Source: an uncultured Clostridia bacterium
GTDB taxonomy: Bacteria; Bacillota; Clostridia; Christensenellales; Aristaeellaceae
Length of the DNA: 46,715 bases
Reading direction: 5' to 3'
Assembly: GCA_934647235.1 (NCBI GenBank)
Contig: CAKUFG010000022.1
Location: 1-46,715, forward strand
Within the stretch, counting starts at the first letter, position 1. Each line of letters opens with the position of its first letter. A program made the position numbers and the translations under genes. Under the pieces are notes generated by a model. That model worked only from the letters and a program-made list of their open reading frames with translations, ran no database searches and was not told the origin of the DNA. This document shows, one piece after another, positions 26,510 to 33,364 of this stretch.

Positions 26510-27169
26510 CTACCGCTTCTCCACCACGCTGCCGCCCTTGTGGATGCAGTTGGCGGGGACGGTGCCGCGAACGCTGACCAGGGGGTATACCTGCGCGCCG
26601 CGGCCAATGACGGTGCCGGGATTGAGCACCGCGCCGCAGCCGATCTCGGCGTAATCGCCCAGCATCGCGCCCAGCTTTTTGAGGCCGGTCTCCATACGCT
26701 CGCTGCCGCCATGCACCACCACCGGCTGGCGATCGCCCTTGACATTGCTGGTAACAGCGCCCGCGCCCATGTGCGCGCGGTAGCCCAGCACGCTGTCGCC
26801 CACATAGTTGTAGTGCGGAACCTGCACGTTGTCAAAGAGGATCACGTTTTTCAGCTCCGTGCTGTTGCCCACCACCGCGTCGCGGCCAATGAGCGCGCTG
26901 CCGCGGATATAGGCGCAGTGGCGCACCTCCGCGCCATGATCGATGATGACGCACTCGCCCAGGCACGCCGTGGGCGCAACCACCGCGTCGCGCGCAATCC
27001 ATACCGTGGGCGAAGGATGCAAGAATTCGCTGATGGGCAGCGTTTCGCCCAGCGCCAGAATAAAAGGCCTGATGCGCGGCAGCACCTCGTGCGGATACTC
27101 GCACTTTTCCAATAGCTCCGCCGCGCGCGTATGCGTTAAATCAAACAGATCGCTTACCCTGTACAGCAT
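26510..27169 (-). CDS. Left-handed beta-helix (hexapeptide repeat) protein of GlmU-like type
   Basis: 219-residue protein with repeated I/V-G-x4 hexapeptides from about residue 55: VWIARDAVVAPTACLGECVIIDHGAEVRHCAYIRGSALIGRDAVVGNSTELKN, then NYVGDSVLGYRAHMGAGAVTSNVKGDRQPV. The last part resembles the acetyltransferase half of GlmU, including N-V-K-GDR near the active-site loop. It has no uridylyltransferase domain. Its ribosome site (GGAGGA) overlaps the glmM stop codon, so the two are translationally linked. Likely an acyltransferase or nucleotidyltransferase-associated domain in UDP-GlcNAc synthesis; activity unproven. Confidence 0.75.
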   Translation of the reverse strand: MLYRVSDLFDLTHTRAAELLEKCEYPHEVLPRIRPFILALGETLPISEFLHPSPTVWIARDAVVAPTACLGECVIIDHGAEVRHCAYIRGSALIGRDAVVGNSTELKNVILFDNVQVPHYNYVGDSVLGYRAHMGAGAVTSNVKGDRQPVVVHGGSERMETGLKKLGAMLGDYAEIGCGAVLNPGTVIGRGAQVYPLVSVRGTVPANCIHKGGSVVEKR

Positions 27170-27173
27170 CGCA

Positions 27174-28523
27174 TTATTCCTCCATCGCCATGCCGCTGCC
27201 GCGCAGCGCCGCCGCCACGCTGTCCGCCGCGCGCTGCGCCATATCGCCGTCCTCGGCCTCGCACATCACGCGCAGCACGGGCTCAGTGCCGCTCTTGCGC
27301 AGCAGAATGCGTCCCTGCGTGCCCAGCCCGGCGCGCGCGGCTTCCAGCGCCGCCGCTACCTGCGGATGCGCGGCCGCCGCTGCCTTGTCCGCCACGCGCA
27401 CGTTGATCAGCACCTGCGGGTAGCTGACCATGCCCGCATGCAGCTCGGACAGCGGGCGCTTTTGCGCCAGCATGGCCTGCATCACCTTGATGGCCGTCAG
27501 CAGGCCGTCGCCGGTGGTGGCGTACTTGGCAAAGATGATATGCCCGCTCTGCTCGCCGCCCAGCGGATCGCCGCGCTGCTGAATGCGCTCGTATACATAT
27601 TTATCGCCCACATCGGTCTGCTCGTAGCCGATGCCCAGCGCGTCCAGCGCGCGGTACAGGCCCATATTGCTCATGATAGTGGTCACCACATGCCCCGCGC
27701 CCAGCAGCCCCTGCTTTTGCAGGAAGGCGGCGTACAGATACAGGATGCGGTCGCCATCCACCGCCTGGCCGCGCTCGTCCACAGCGATGCAGCGATCCGC
27801 GTCGCCGTCAAAGGCAAAGCCCACGTCCAGCCCCTGCCCGATCACCAGGCGCTGCAGGTTTTCAATGTGCGTGGAGCCGCAGTTCACGTTGATGTTTTCG
27901 CCGTTGGGCGTATTGCCCACCACCGTCACCTCGGCGCCCAGGGCCTTGAACACGCTCTCGGCCAGCTGCCAGGTGGAACCGTTGGCGCAGTCCAGGCCCA
28001 CGCGCAGGCCCTTATAGGAGTGCGTAGCCAGCGAGATCAGGTAGCCGATATAGCGATTGCGCCCGGCGGCGTGATCCACCACGCGGCCGATGCGCTCGCG
28101 CGTGGCCAGCGGCGCGGACGCGCCCGCGTCCAGAAACGCCTCGGCGCGCTCGATCACCGCGTCCTCCATCTTTTCGCCCTGGGCGTTGACAAGCTTGAGC
28201 CCGTTATCCCAATAGGGGTTATGGCTGGCGCTGATCATCACGCCGCAGTCAAAGCCCTCGGTGCGGGCCACATAGGACACGCTGGGCGTGGGGGTGACGT
28301 GCAGCAGGTAAGCGTCCGCGCCGGCGGAGGTAAGCCCTGCGCACAGCGCGTCTTCCAGCATATAGCCGGAGGCGCGGGTATCCTTGCCGATGACCACGCG
28401 GGCGCGGCGCGCCTGGCTGCCATAAAAGGAGCCTAAAAACTGCCCCAGCTGGAAGGCGTGCATGGCGGTAAGCTCGCGGTTGGCTTCGCCGCGGAAGCCG
28501 TCGGTGCCAAAGTATTTGCCCAT
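27174..28523 (-). CDS. glmM: Phosphoglucosamine mutase
   Basis: Converts glucosamine-6-phosphate to glucosamine-1-phosphate for UDP-GlcNAc and peptidoglycan. 449 residues from the ATG at 28523, which has AAGGAGG 6 nt upstream (a 7-codon longer reading is less likely). KYFGTDGFRGEAN at the N-terminus, phosphoserine loop ISASHNPYWDNG with S100, metal loop DGDADR (239-244), sugar loop GGEQSGHI, and C-terminal phosphate loop RKSGTEPVLRVMCEA. In line with nagB upstream and the beta-helix gene downstream. Confidence 0.97.
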   Translation of the reverse strand: MGKYFGTDGFRGEANRELTAMHAFQLGQFLGSFYGSQARRARVVIGKDTRASGYMLEDALCAGLTSAGADAYLLHVTPTPSVSYVARTEGFDCGVMISASHNPYWDNGLKLVNAQGEKMEDAVIERAEAFLDAGASAPLATRERIGRVVDHAAGRNRYIGYLISLATHSYKGLRVGLDCANGSTWQLAESVFKALGAEVTVVGNTPNGENINVNCGSTHIENLQRLVIGQGLDVGFAFDGDADRCIAVDERGQAVDGDRILYLYAAFLQKQGLLGAGHVVTTIMSNMGLYRALDALGIGYEQTDVGDKYVYERIQQRGDPLGGEQSGHIIFAKYATTGDGLLTAIKVMQAMLAQKRPLSELHAGMVSYPQVLINVRVADKAAAAAHPQVAAALEAARAGLGTQGRILLRKSGTEPVLRVMCEAEDGDMAQRAADSVAAALRGSGMAMEE

Positions 28524-28548
28524 TCTGTCCTCCTTTTTCATCACGCAA

Positions 28549-28591
28549 AAGTAAAAAATGGCCGCTAAAAGGCTTTTGTTCTTTTAGCGGC
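28549..28591 (-). terminator. Terminator between nagB and glmM
   Basis: GCCGCTAAAA (28561-28570) pairs with TTTTAGCGGC (28582-28591). The minus strand continues CATTTTTTAC. glmM may need read-through or its own promoter. Confidence 0.75.
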
Positions 28592-28610
28592 AAGGCTTTT
28601 AACGGTTGAA

Positions 28611-29330
28611 TTATAGCATGGACGCGGCGTCATCGTCAATATAGACGGTGCAGTCGGGATGCAGCTGCAGGATGGAGGCGGGCACGCTGTTATCAATGCG
28701 GCCCTCGATCATGCCCTTGACGGCCTGGGCCTTGTTCTTGCCAAAGGCCATCAGGATGATCCTGCGGGACTGCATCACGGTCTTGATGCCCATGGACACG
28801 GCCTTTTCGGGTACCTCGTCAATGGAATTGAAGAAGCGCTTATTGGCCTGGCGGGTTGCGTCGGTCAGGGGCACGATGTGCGTGACGGCATCCCAGGGCG
28901 TGCCGGGCTCGTTAAAGCCGATATGGCCGTTGGGGCCGATGCCCAGCAGCTGCAGATCCACGCCGCCGGCCTGCTTGATTTCATCGTCGTAGCGCGCCGC
29001 CATCTCGTCCGTCACGCCAATGCCGCAGGGCACGTGCGTGCGGGTCTTGTCGATATCCACCAGGTTGAACAGGTGGCTATCCATGAAGTAGCGGTAGCTC
29101 TGGGGATGGGAGCCGTCCAAGCCCACATACTCGTCCAGGTTATAGGTGGTGACATCCTTGAAGGAGAGCTTGCCCGCCCTGCACAGGGCAACCAGCTCTT
29201 CATACAGCATCTCGGGCGTGGAGCCGGTGGCCAGGCCAAGGACGCAGTGCGGATTTTCACCCAGCAGCCTGCGGTATTCCTCCGCCGCCATGCGCGCGCA
29301 ATTGCGCTGGGTATCCCGGATAATTTTCAT
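28611..29330 (-). CDS. nagB: Glucosamine-6-phosphate deaminase
   Basis: Converts glucosamine-6-phosphate to fructose-6-phosphate and ammonia, the reverse direction of amino-sugar synthesis. 239 residues from the ATG with GAGGTG 7 nt upstream. Family motifs: LGLATGSTPEMLYEEL, TYNLDEYVGLDGSHPQSYRYFMDSHLFN (catalytic Asp and loop), LLGIGPNGHIGFNEPG, and the C-terminal SILQLHPDCTVYIDDDAA. Next to glmM, so catabolic and biosynthetic steps on the same metabolite are adjacent. Confidence 0.97.
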   Translation of the reverse strand: MKIIRDTQRNCARMAAEEYRRLLGENPHCVLGLATGSTPEMLYEELVALCRAGKLSFKDVTTYNLDEYVGLDGSHPQSYRYFMDSHLFNLVDIDKTRTHVPCGIGVTDEMAARYDDEIKQAGGVDLQLLGIGPNGHIGFNEPGTPWDAVTHIVPLTDATRQANKRFFNSIDEVPEKAVSMGIKTVMQSRRIILMAFGKNKAQAVKGMIEGRIDNSVPASILQLHPDCTVYIDDDAASML

Positions 29331-29380
29331 GCTTAACACCTCTATCGTATGCTGCCGCGCAGCAAATTATGACCGTTCTC

Positions 29381-29409
29381 ATGGTAAGCAATTTAGTGCG
29401 AAATGTCAA
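29381..29409 (-). promoter_or_regulatory. Promoter of nagB
   Basis: Minus-strand TTGACA (29404-29409), 17 bp, TACCAT (29381-29386), about 50 bp before the start codon. Confidence 0.65.
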
Positions 29410-29511
29410 GTCCTTTTCGCCCCCTGGCGCACGGCGCCCCCCCGTGCCGTCCGGCTTTTGCCCGGATATTACATAATTATGCAAAAAGCAGCAAAAAAAC
29501 ATCCTGCTTTA

Positions 29512-29540
29512 TTGACAGCGCTATGAAATAGTGATATCCT
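29512..29540 (+). promoter_or_regulatory. Promoter of the amino-acid ABC operon
   Basis: TTGACA (29512-29517), 17 bp, TATCCT (29535-29540), 70 bp before the binding-protein gene. Confidence 0.65.
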
Positions 29541-29609
29541 GCCTGCATTCAGCATGGCGTTTTTCATCGGCCGGCTGAATAAAAAATCTTCCGAAAGGAG
29601 TGCGTTGCG

Positions 29610-30413
29610 ATGAAAAAGCTGCTTTCTCTGTTGCTGGTCTGTATGATGTTGGTAGGTGTCGCGGCGCACCATTGCCTGGCGGAGGATACGTCGCTGACCG
29701 ATCTGCAGAAGCGCGGCAGGCTTGTGCTGGGCCTGGACGCCAGCTTCCCCCCGATGGGGTATCTGGATCCCGTCACGGGCGAAATTACGGGCTTTGATAT
29801 CGACGTGGCCAAGGCCGTGTGCGATAAGCTGGGCGTAAAGCTGGAATGCCTGGGCATCGATTGGGACGCCAAGCAGATGGAGCTGGACTCGGGCAATATC
29901 GACTGCATCTGGAACGGCCTGAGCATCACCCCCGAGCGCCTGGAGGCCATGAGCATCAGCATCCCCTACATGAAAAACGAAATGGTCGTTACGGTCCTGA
30001 AGGACTCCCCCTATAAAACCCTGAGCGATCTGGCCGGCAAGCGCCTGGGCCTGCAAACCGGCTCCACCGCCGAGGACGCGCTCAACGCCGCGGTGGATTT
30101 CAAGGCTTCGCTCGGCGAGGTGTGCTACTTTGAGGAAAACGCCACGGCGCTGATGGATCTGAGCAACGGCGGCGTGGACGCGGTGCTGGTCGATTTCGTG
30201 GTGGCCGATTACTACATCACCGCCATGGACGCGGACTATGTGCTGCTGGATGAAACGCTGGCGGGCGAGGAATACGGCATCGGCTTCCGCAAGGGCGACG
30301 TCGCCCTGACCGAGGCCGTCAACGCCGCCCTGACCGAGCTGGCGCAGGACGGCACGCTGGCTGAAATCGCGTCCAAGTGGTTCAGCCAGGACATGACCAT
30401 CGTTGGCAAGTAA
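29610..30413 (+). CDS. Polar amino-acid ABC transporter substrate-binding protein
   Basis: 267-residue secreted binding protein (SBP_bac_3). Signal peptide MKKLLSLLLVCMMLVGVAA..CLA; the Cys lies late, so lipidation is uncertain. Family motifs: LVLGLDASFPPMGYLDPVTGEITGFDIDVAKAVCDKLG (ligand contacts) and LSDLAGKRLGLQTGSTAEDAL. AAAGGAG lies 9 nt before ATG. Followed by a hairpin and then permease and ATPase genes on the same strand. Confidence 0.95.
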   Translation: MKKLLSLLLVCMMLVGVAAHHCLAEDTSLTDLQKRGRLVLGLDASFPPMGYLDPVTGEITGFDIDVAKAVCDKLGVKLECLGIDWDAKQMELDSGNIDCIWNGLSITPERLEAMSISIPYMKNEMVVTVLKDSPYKTLSDLAGKRLGLQTGSTAEDALNAAVDFKASLGEVCYFEENATALMDLSNGGVDAVLVDFVVADYYITAMDADYVLLDETLAGEEYGIGFRKGDVALTEAVNAALTELAQDGTLAEIASKWFSQDMTIVGK

Positions 30414-30428
30414 TTTTGAGTACGTTCA

Positions 30429-30452
30429 GGGGCTGCCGCAAGCGGCAGCCCC
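30429..30452 (+). other. Intercistronic hairpin after the binding-protein gene
   Basis: Perfect 11-bp stem GGGGCTGCCGC/GCGGCAGCCCC with a 2-base centre and no T tract. Probably protects the upstream mRNA and keeps the binding protein in excess. Confidence 0.6.
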
Positions 30453-30479
30453 ATTTGTCGTATCTGTAGGGAGGATTCC

Positions 30480-31145
30480 ATGAAATATCTGAGCAACCCC
30501 GACATGCTGCTGGGCCTGATGCGCCAGATGCTCTCCGGCATGGAGGTTACGCTGCCGCTGTTCTTTTATACGCTGATTTTTTCGCTGCCGCTGGGCGTAA
30601 TCGTGGCGCTGATGCGCATGTGCAGGCTCAAGCTCGTATCCGTGCCCACGCGCGTGTGCATCCTGGTGCTGCGCGGCACGCCGCTGATCCTGCAGATTTT
30701 CGCCATCTATTTTATCCTGCCCCGGCTGCTGGGCCATCCCTTTGACCGCATGGCCTCGGCCGTGGTAGCCTTTGTGATCAACTACGCCGCCTACTTTGCC
30801 GAGATCTTCCGCGGCGGGCTGCAATCCATCCCGCGCGGTCAGCGCGAGGCCGGCAAGGCGCTGGGCTTCAGCCGGGTGCAGATTTTCTTCCGCATCCTGC
30901 TGCCGCAGCTGTTCAAGCGTTCGCTTCTGCCCGTATCCAACGAGGTGGTCACGCTGGTGAAGGATACGGCGCTGGTTACCTGCATCGCCCTGTGCGATAT
31001 GTATTACTATGCCAAAAAGGCCACGTCGGCCACCGGTTCGCTGCTGCCGCTGTTTCTGGCGGGCGCGTTCTATCTGCTGATGAACACGGTGGTCGAGGTC
31101 GTTTTCGACCGGCTGAACAAGCGCATGGACTATTACAGGGGGTAA
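30480..31145 (+). CDS. Amino-acid ABC transporter permease (HisM/GlnP type)
   Basis: 221-residue membrane protein of the polar amino-acid class with five predicted helices. GMEVTLPLFFYTLIFSLPLGVIVALMRM at the start, RGTPLILQIF, then the EAA loop FRGGLQSIPRGQREAGKALGFSRVQIFFRILLPQL. AGGGAGGA lies 6 nt before ATG. The ATPase gene begins 4 nt after its stop. Confidence 0.95.
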   Translation: MKYLSNPDMLLGLMRQMLSGMEVTLPLFFYTLIFSLPLGVIVALMRMCRLKLVSVPTRVCILVLRGTPLILQIFAIYFILPRLLGHPFDRMASAVVAFVINYAAYFAEIFRGGLQSIPRGQREAGKALGFSRVQIFFRILLPQLFKRSLLPVSNEVVTLVKDTALVTCIALCDMYYYAKKATSATGSLLPLFLAGAFYLLMNTVVEVVFDRLNKRMDYYRG

Positions 31146-31149
31146 GGCA

Positions 31150-31896
31150 ATGAGCGATCTGATTCTTTCCGCCAGCGGCGTGCGCAAGCGCTTTGACGGC
31201 CGCGATATCCTCAAGGGCGTGTCCCTGTCCATGCAGAAGGGCGATGTGGTGGCCATCATCGGCCGCTCAGGCTCGGGCAAAAGCACCTTCCTGCGCTGCC
31301 TGGCGGAGCTGGAGCGCATCGACGCGGGGCGCATTGAAATCGGCGGCGAAACCATGGTGGATACCGGGAAAAACGGCTATGAGCCTGAAAGCCGCCTGCG
31401 CGTAATCCGCCGCCGCATGGGCTATGTATTCCAGGATTTTAACCTGTTCCCCCACTTTACGGTGCTGCGCAATATCACCGAGGCGCAGCGCTGCGTGCTG
31501 GGCCGCAGCCGCAGGGAGGCCGAGCAGCGCGCGCGGGCGCTGCTTGCCCGCATGGGCCTGTCCGACAAGGCCGATACCTACCCGTGCTTCCTGTCCGGCG
31601 GTCAGCAGCAGCGCGTGGCCATCGCCCGGGCGCTGGCGCTGGATCCCGATATCCTGTGCTTTGACGAGCCAACCAGCGCGCTGGATCCCGAGCTTACGCA
31701 GGAGGTGCTCTCCGTCATCCGCGATCTGGCGGCGGAGGGGCACACGATGATCGTGGTTACGCACGAAATGTCCTTTGCCCGCGAGGTGGCCGGGCGCATC
31801 CTGTACATGGCCGAGGGCGAGATCCTGTGCGAGGGTACGCCCGCCCAGGTGTTTGCCGACGCGCGCGTGCGCGCCTTCGCCGGGGACGATGCGTAA
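31150..31896 (+). CDS. Amino-acid ABC transporter ATP-binding protein (GlnQ/HisP type)
   Basis: 248-residue ATPase. Walker A GRSGSGKST (about 37-45), Q-loop YVFQDFNLFPHFTVLRNI, signature LSGGQQQRVAIARALA, Walker B ILCFDEPTSALDPE, H-loop VVTHEMSFAREVA. Complete and of normal size. Last gene of the importer operon; the trp/polar amino-acid substrate cannot be assigned. Confidence 0.96.
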   Translation: MSDLILSASGVRKRFDGRDILKGVSLSMQKGDVVAIIGRSGSGKSTFLRCLAELERIDAGRIEIGGETMVDTGKNGYEPESRLRVIRRRMGYVFQDFNLFPHFTVLRNITEAQRCVLGRSRREAEQRARALLARMGLSDKADTYPCFLSGGQQQRVAIARALALDPDILCFDEPTSALDPELTQEVLSVIRDLAAEGHTMIVVTHEMSFAREVAGRILYMAEGEILCEGTPAQVFADARVRAFAGDDA

Positions 31897-31898
31897 GC

Positions 31899-31926
31899 TT
31901 TACATTCTTTAACAATATGGTATAAT
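31899..31926 (+). promoter_or_regulatory. Promoter of tsaC
   Basis: TTTACA (31899-31904), 16 bp, TATAAT (31921-31926). It starts 2 bp after the ATPase stop codon and runs directly into a terminator-like hairpin. Confidence 0.65.
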
Positions 31927-31928
31927 AA

Positions 31929-31959
31929 AAGGAGGAACAGCTTGTTCCTCCTTGTTTTT
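31929..31959 (+). terminator. Terminator of the amino-acid ABC operon
   Basis: AAGGAGGAAC (31929-31938), loop AGCTT, GTTCCTCCTT (31944-31953), then GTTTTT. The left arm contains a ribosome-site-like AAGGAGG. Confidence 0.85.
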
Positions 31960-31993
31960 AAAACAGTTATCGCAAGAAACGGAGGCGCACCCT

Positions 31994-33019
31994 ATGCGCA
32001 CCCTTTGTTTACCGGCCGACAAGGCCAGCATCGCCCAGGCGGCGCAGCTGCTGCAGGCGGGCGAAATCGTGGGCTTCCCCACCGAAACCGTGTACGGTCT
32101 GGGAGCAAACGCGCTCAGCGACCCTGCCGTGCGCAAGATCTTTGCTGCCAAGGAGCGCCCGGCGGATAACCCGCTGATCGTGCACATCGCCGCGCTTGCC
32201 GATATGGAGCCGCTGTGTCATATCAACGATATGGCGCGCAGGCTGGCCGCAGCCTTCTGGCCGGGGCCGCTGACGATGATCCTGCCCAAAAAGGATATCG
32301 TGCCCACCGTGGTGACGGCCGGGCTGGACAGCGTTGCCATCCGCATGCCCTCGCACCCTGTGGCGCGCGCGCTGATTGAGGCGTGCGGCCTGCCCATCGC
32401 CGCGCCCAGCGGCAACCGCTCCGGGCGGCCCAGCCCCACGCTGGCCGCGCACATGATGGAGGATATGGACGGCCGCATCCCGCTGATTCTGGATGGCGGC
32501 GCGTGCGATGTGGGCGTGGAAAGCACCGTGGTGGCGCTGACGGGCGATATCGCCACCGTCCTGCGCCCCGGCGGCATCACGCCCGATATGATCGCCGGCG
32601 TGCTGGGGCAGGTGCAGGTAGCCGACAGCGTCATGCGCCCGCTCAAAGAGGGCGAGGCCGCGCCCTCCCCCGGCATGAAGCACAAGCACTACGCGCCCCG
32701 CGCGCGCATGACCCTGTACGAGGGCACGGCGGAGGCCGTAGCCGCGCGCATCCGCAGCGAATACGACGCGCTGCCCGCGTCCGAGCGCGCGCTGATCCTG
32801 GCCGCCAGCGAGCATCTGCCGCTGTACGGCAATCGCCGCACGGCCGATCTGGGGCCCGACGAGGCCTCCGCCGCGCACCGGGTGTTCGCCCTGCTGCGCC
32901 AGGCGGACGACGATCAGATCACCCGCGTGTTCAGCGAAACCTATCCTGAATCGGGCGTAGGGCTGGCGGTGATGAACCGCATGGCGCGCGCCGCAGGCTT
33001 TGACATTGTGCAGGCTTAA
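31994..33019 (+). CDS. tsaC: L-threonylcarbamoyladenylate synthase (TsaC/Sua5/YwlC)
   Basis: Makes threonylcarbamoyl-AMP from threonine, bicarbonate and ATP, the first step of t6A37 in tRNA. 341 residues from the ATG with GGAGG 8 nt upstream (a longer reading from 31952 starts in the terminator). YrdC domain: GEIVGFPTETVYGLGANA, KERPADNPLIVHI, ILPKKDIVPTVVTAGLDSVAIRMPSHP, APSGNRSGRPSPT. The C-terminal 140 residues, after SPGMKHKHYAPRA, are the Sua5 domain, so this is the long Sua5/YwlC form. It converges with bofA, overlapping it by 4 nt. Confidence 0.95.
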   Translation: MRTLCLPADKASIAQAAQLLQAGEIVGFPTETVYGLGANALSDPAVRKIFAAKERPADNPLIVHIAALADMEPLCHINDMARRLAAAFWPGPLTMILPKKDIVPTVVTAGLDSVAIRMPSHPVARALIEACGLPIAAPSGNRSGRPSPTLAAHMMEDMDGRIPLILDGGACDVGVESTVVALTGDIATVLRPGGITPDMIAGVLGQVQVADSVMRPLKEGEAAPSPGMKHKHYAPRARMTLYEGTAEAVAARIRSEYDALPASERALILAASEHLPLYGNRRTADLGPDEASAAHRVFALLRQADDDQITRVFSETYPESGVGLAVMNRMARAAGFDIVQA

Positions 33020-33255
33020 GGCATGCGCGCGATTACGTGCAGCAGCCCGAGGCCGGGCAGCCCCAGCGCGGACACGCACAGCAGGTTCAGCAGATTCACC
33101 CCAACGGGCGATATCAGCCCGCTGACGGCCAGTGCTGCCGCCGCGCACACCGCGCGCCGCATGCCCCGATAAAAGCGCGAGCCTACCCGCACGCGCAGCG
33201 CAATCAGGGTCAGCGCGGCGAAAAAGGCCGCGCACAGGCATACAAACCCGATCAT
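33016..33255 (-). CDS. BofA-family membrane protein
   Basis: 79-residue protein with two or three hydrophobic segments. Its C-terminus, GLISPVGVNLLNLLCVSALGLPGLGLLHVIARMP, matches the BofA pattern (G-x-N-x10-LGLPG). BofA restrains pro-sigma-K processing in sporulating Bacilli; the clostridial role is uncertain. GAGGTGG lies 6 nt before ATG. It lies fully antisense to any read-through from tsaC. Confidence 0.72.
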   Translation of the reverse strand: MIGFVCLCAAFFAALTLIALRVRVGSRFYRGMRRAVCAAAALAVSGLISPVGVNLLNLLCVSALGLPGLGLLHVIARMP

Positions 33256-33264
33256 AGCAAACCA

Positions 33265-33298
33265 CCTCGCCGCATCCTATGCGCGGCGGGGCTTTTTT
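33265..33298 (+). terminator. Plus-strand terminator upstream of bofA
   Basis: CCTCGCCGC (33265-33273) pairs with GCGGCGGGG (33283-33291), then CTTTTTTAT. The only plus-strand gene it can serve is tsaC, whose stop is 245 bp away beyond bofA. Confidence 0.65.
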
Positions 33299-33305
33299 AT
33301 GCTGC

Positions 33306-33350
33306 AAAAAAGCTGTGCGGACGGCTTCGCGCCATCCGCACAGCTTTTTC
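33306..33350. terminator. Terminator of the Big_2/SH3 protein gene
   Basis: AGCTGTGCGGA (33311-33321) pairs with TCCGCACAGCT (33335-33345), with A and T runs on both sides, so it can work on both strands. Confidence 0.85.
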
Positions 33351-33364
33351 ATATAGGAATCAGG

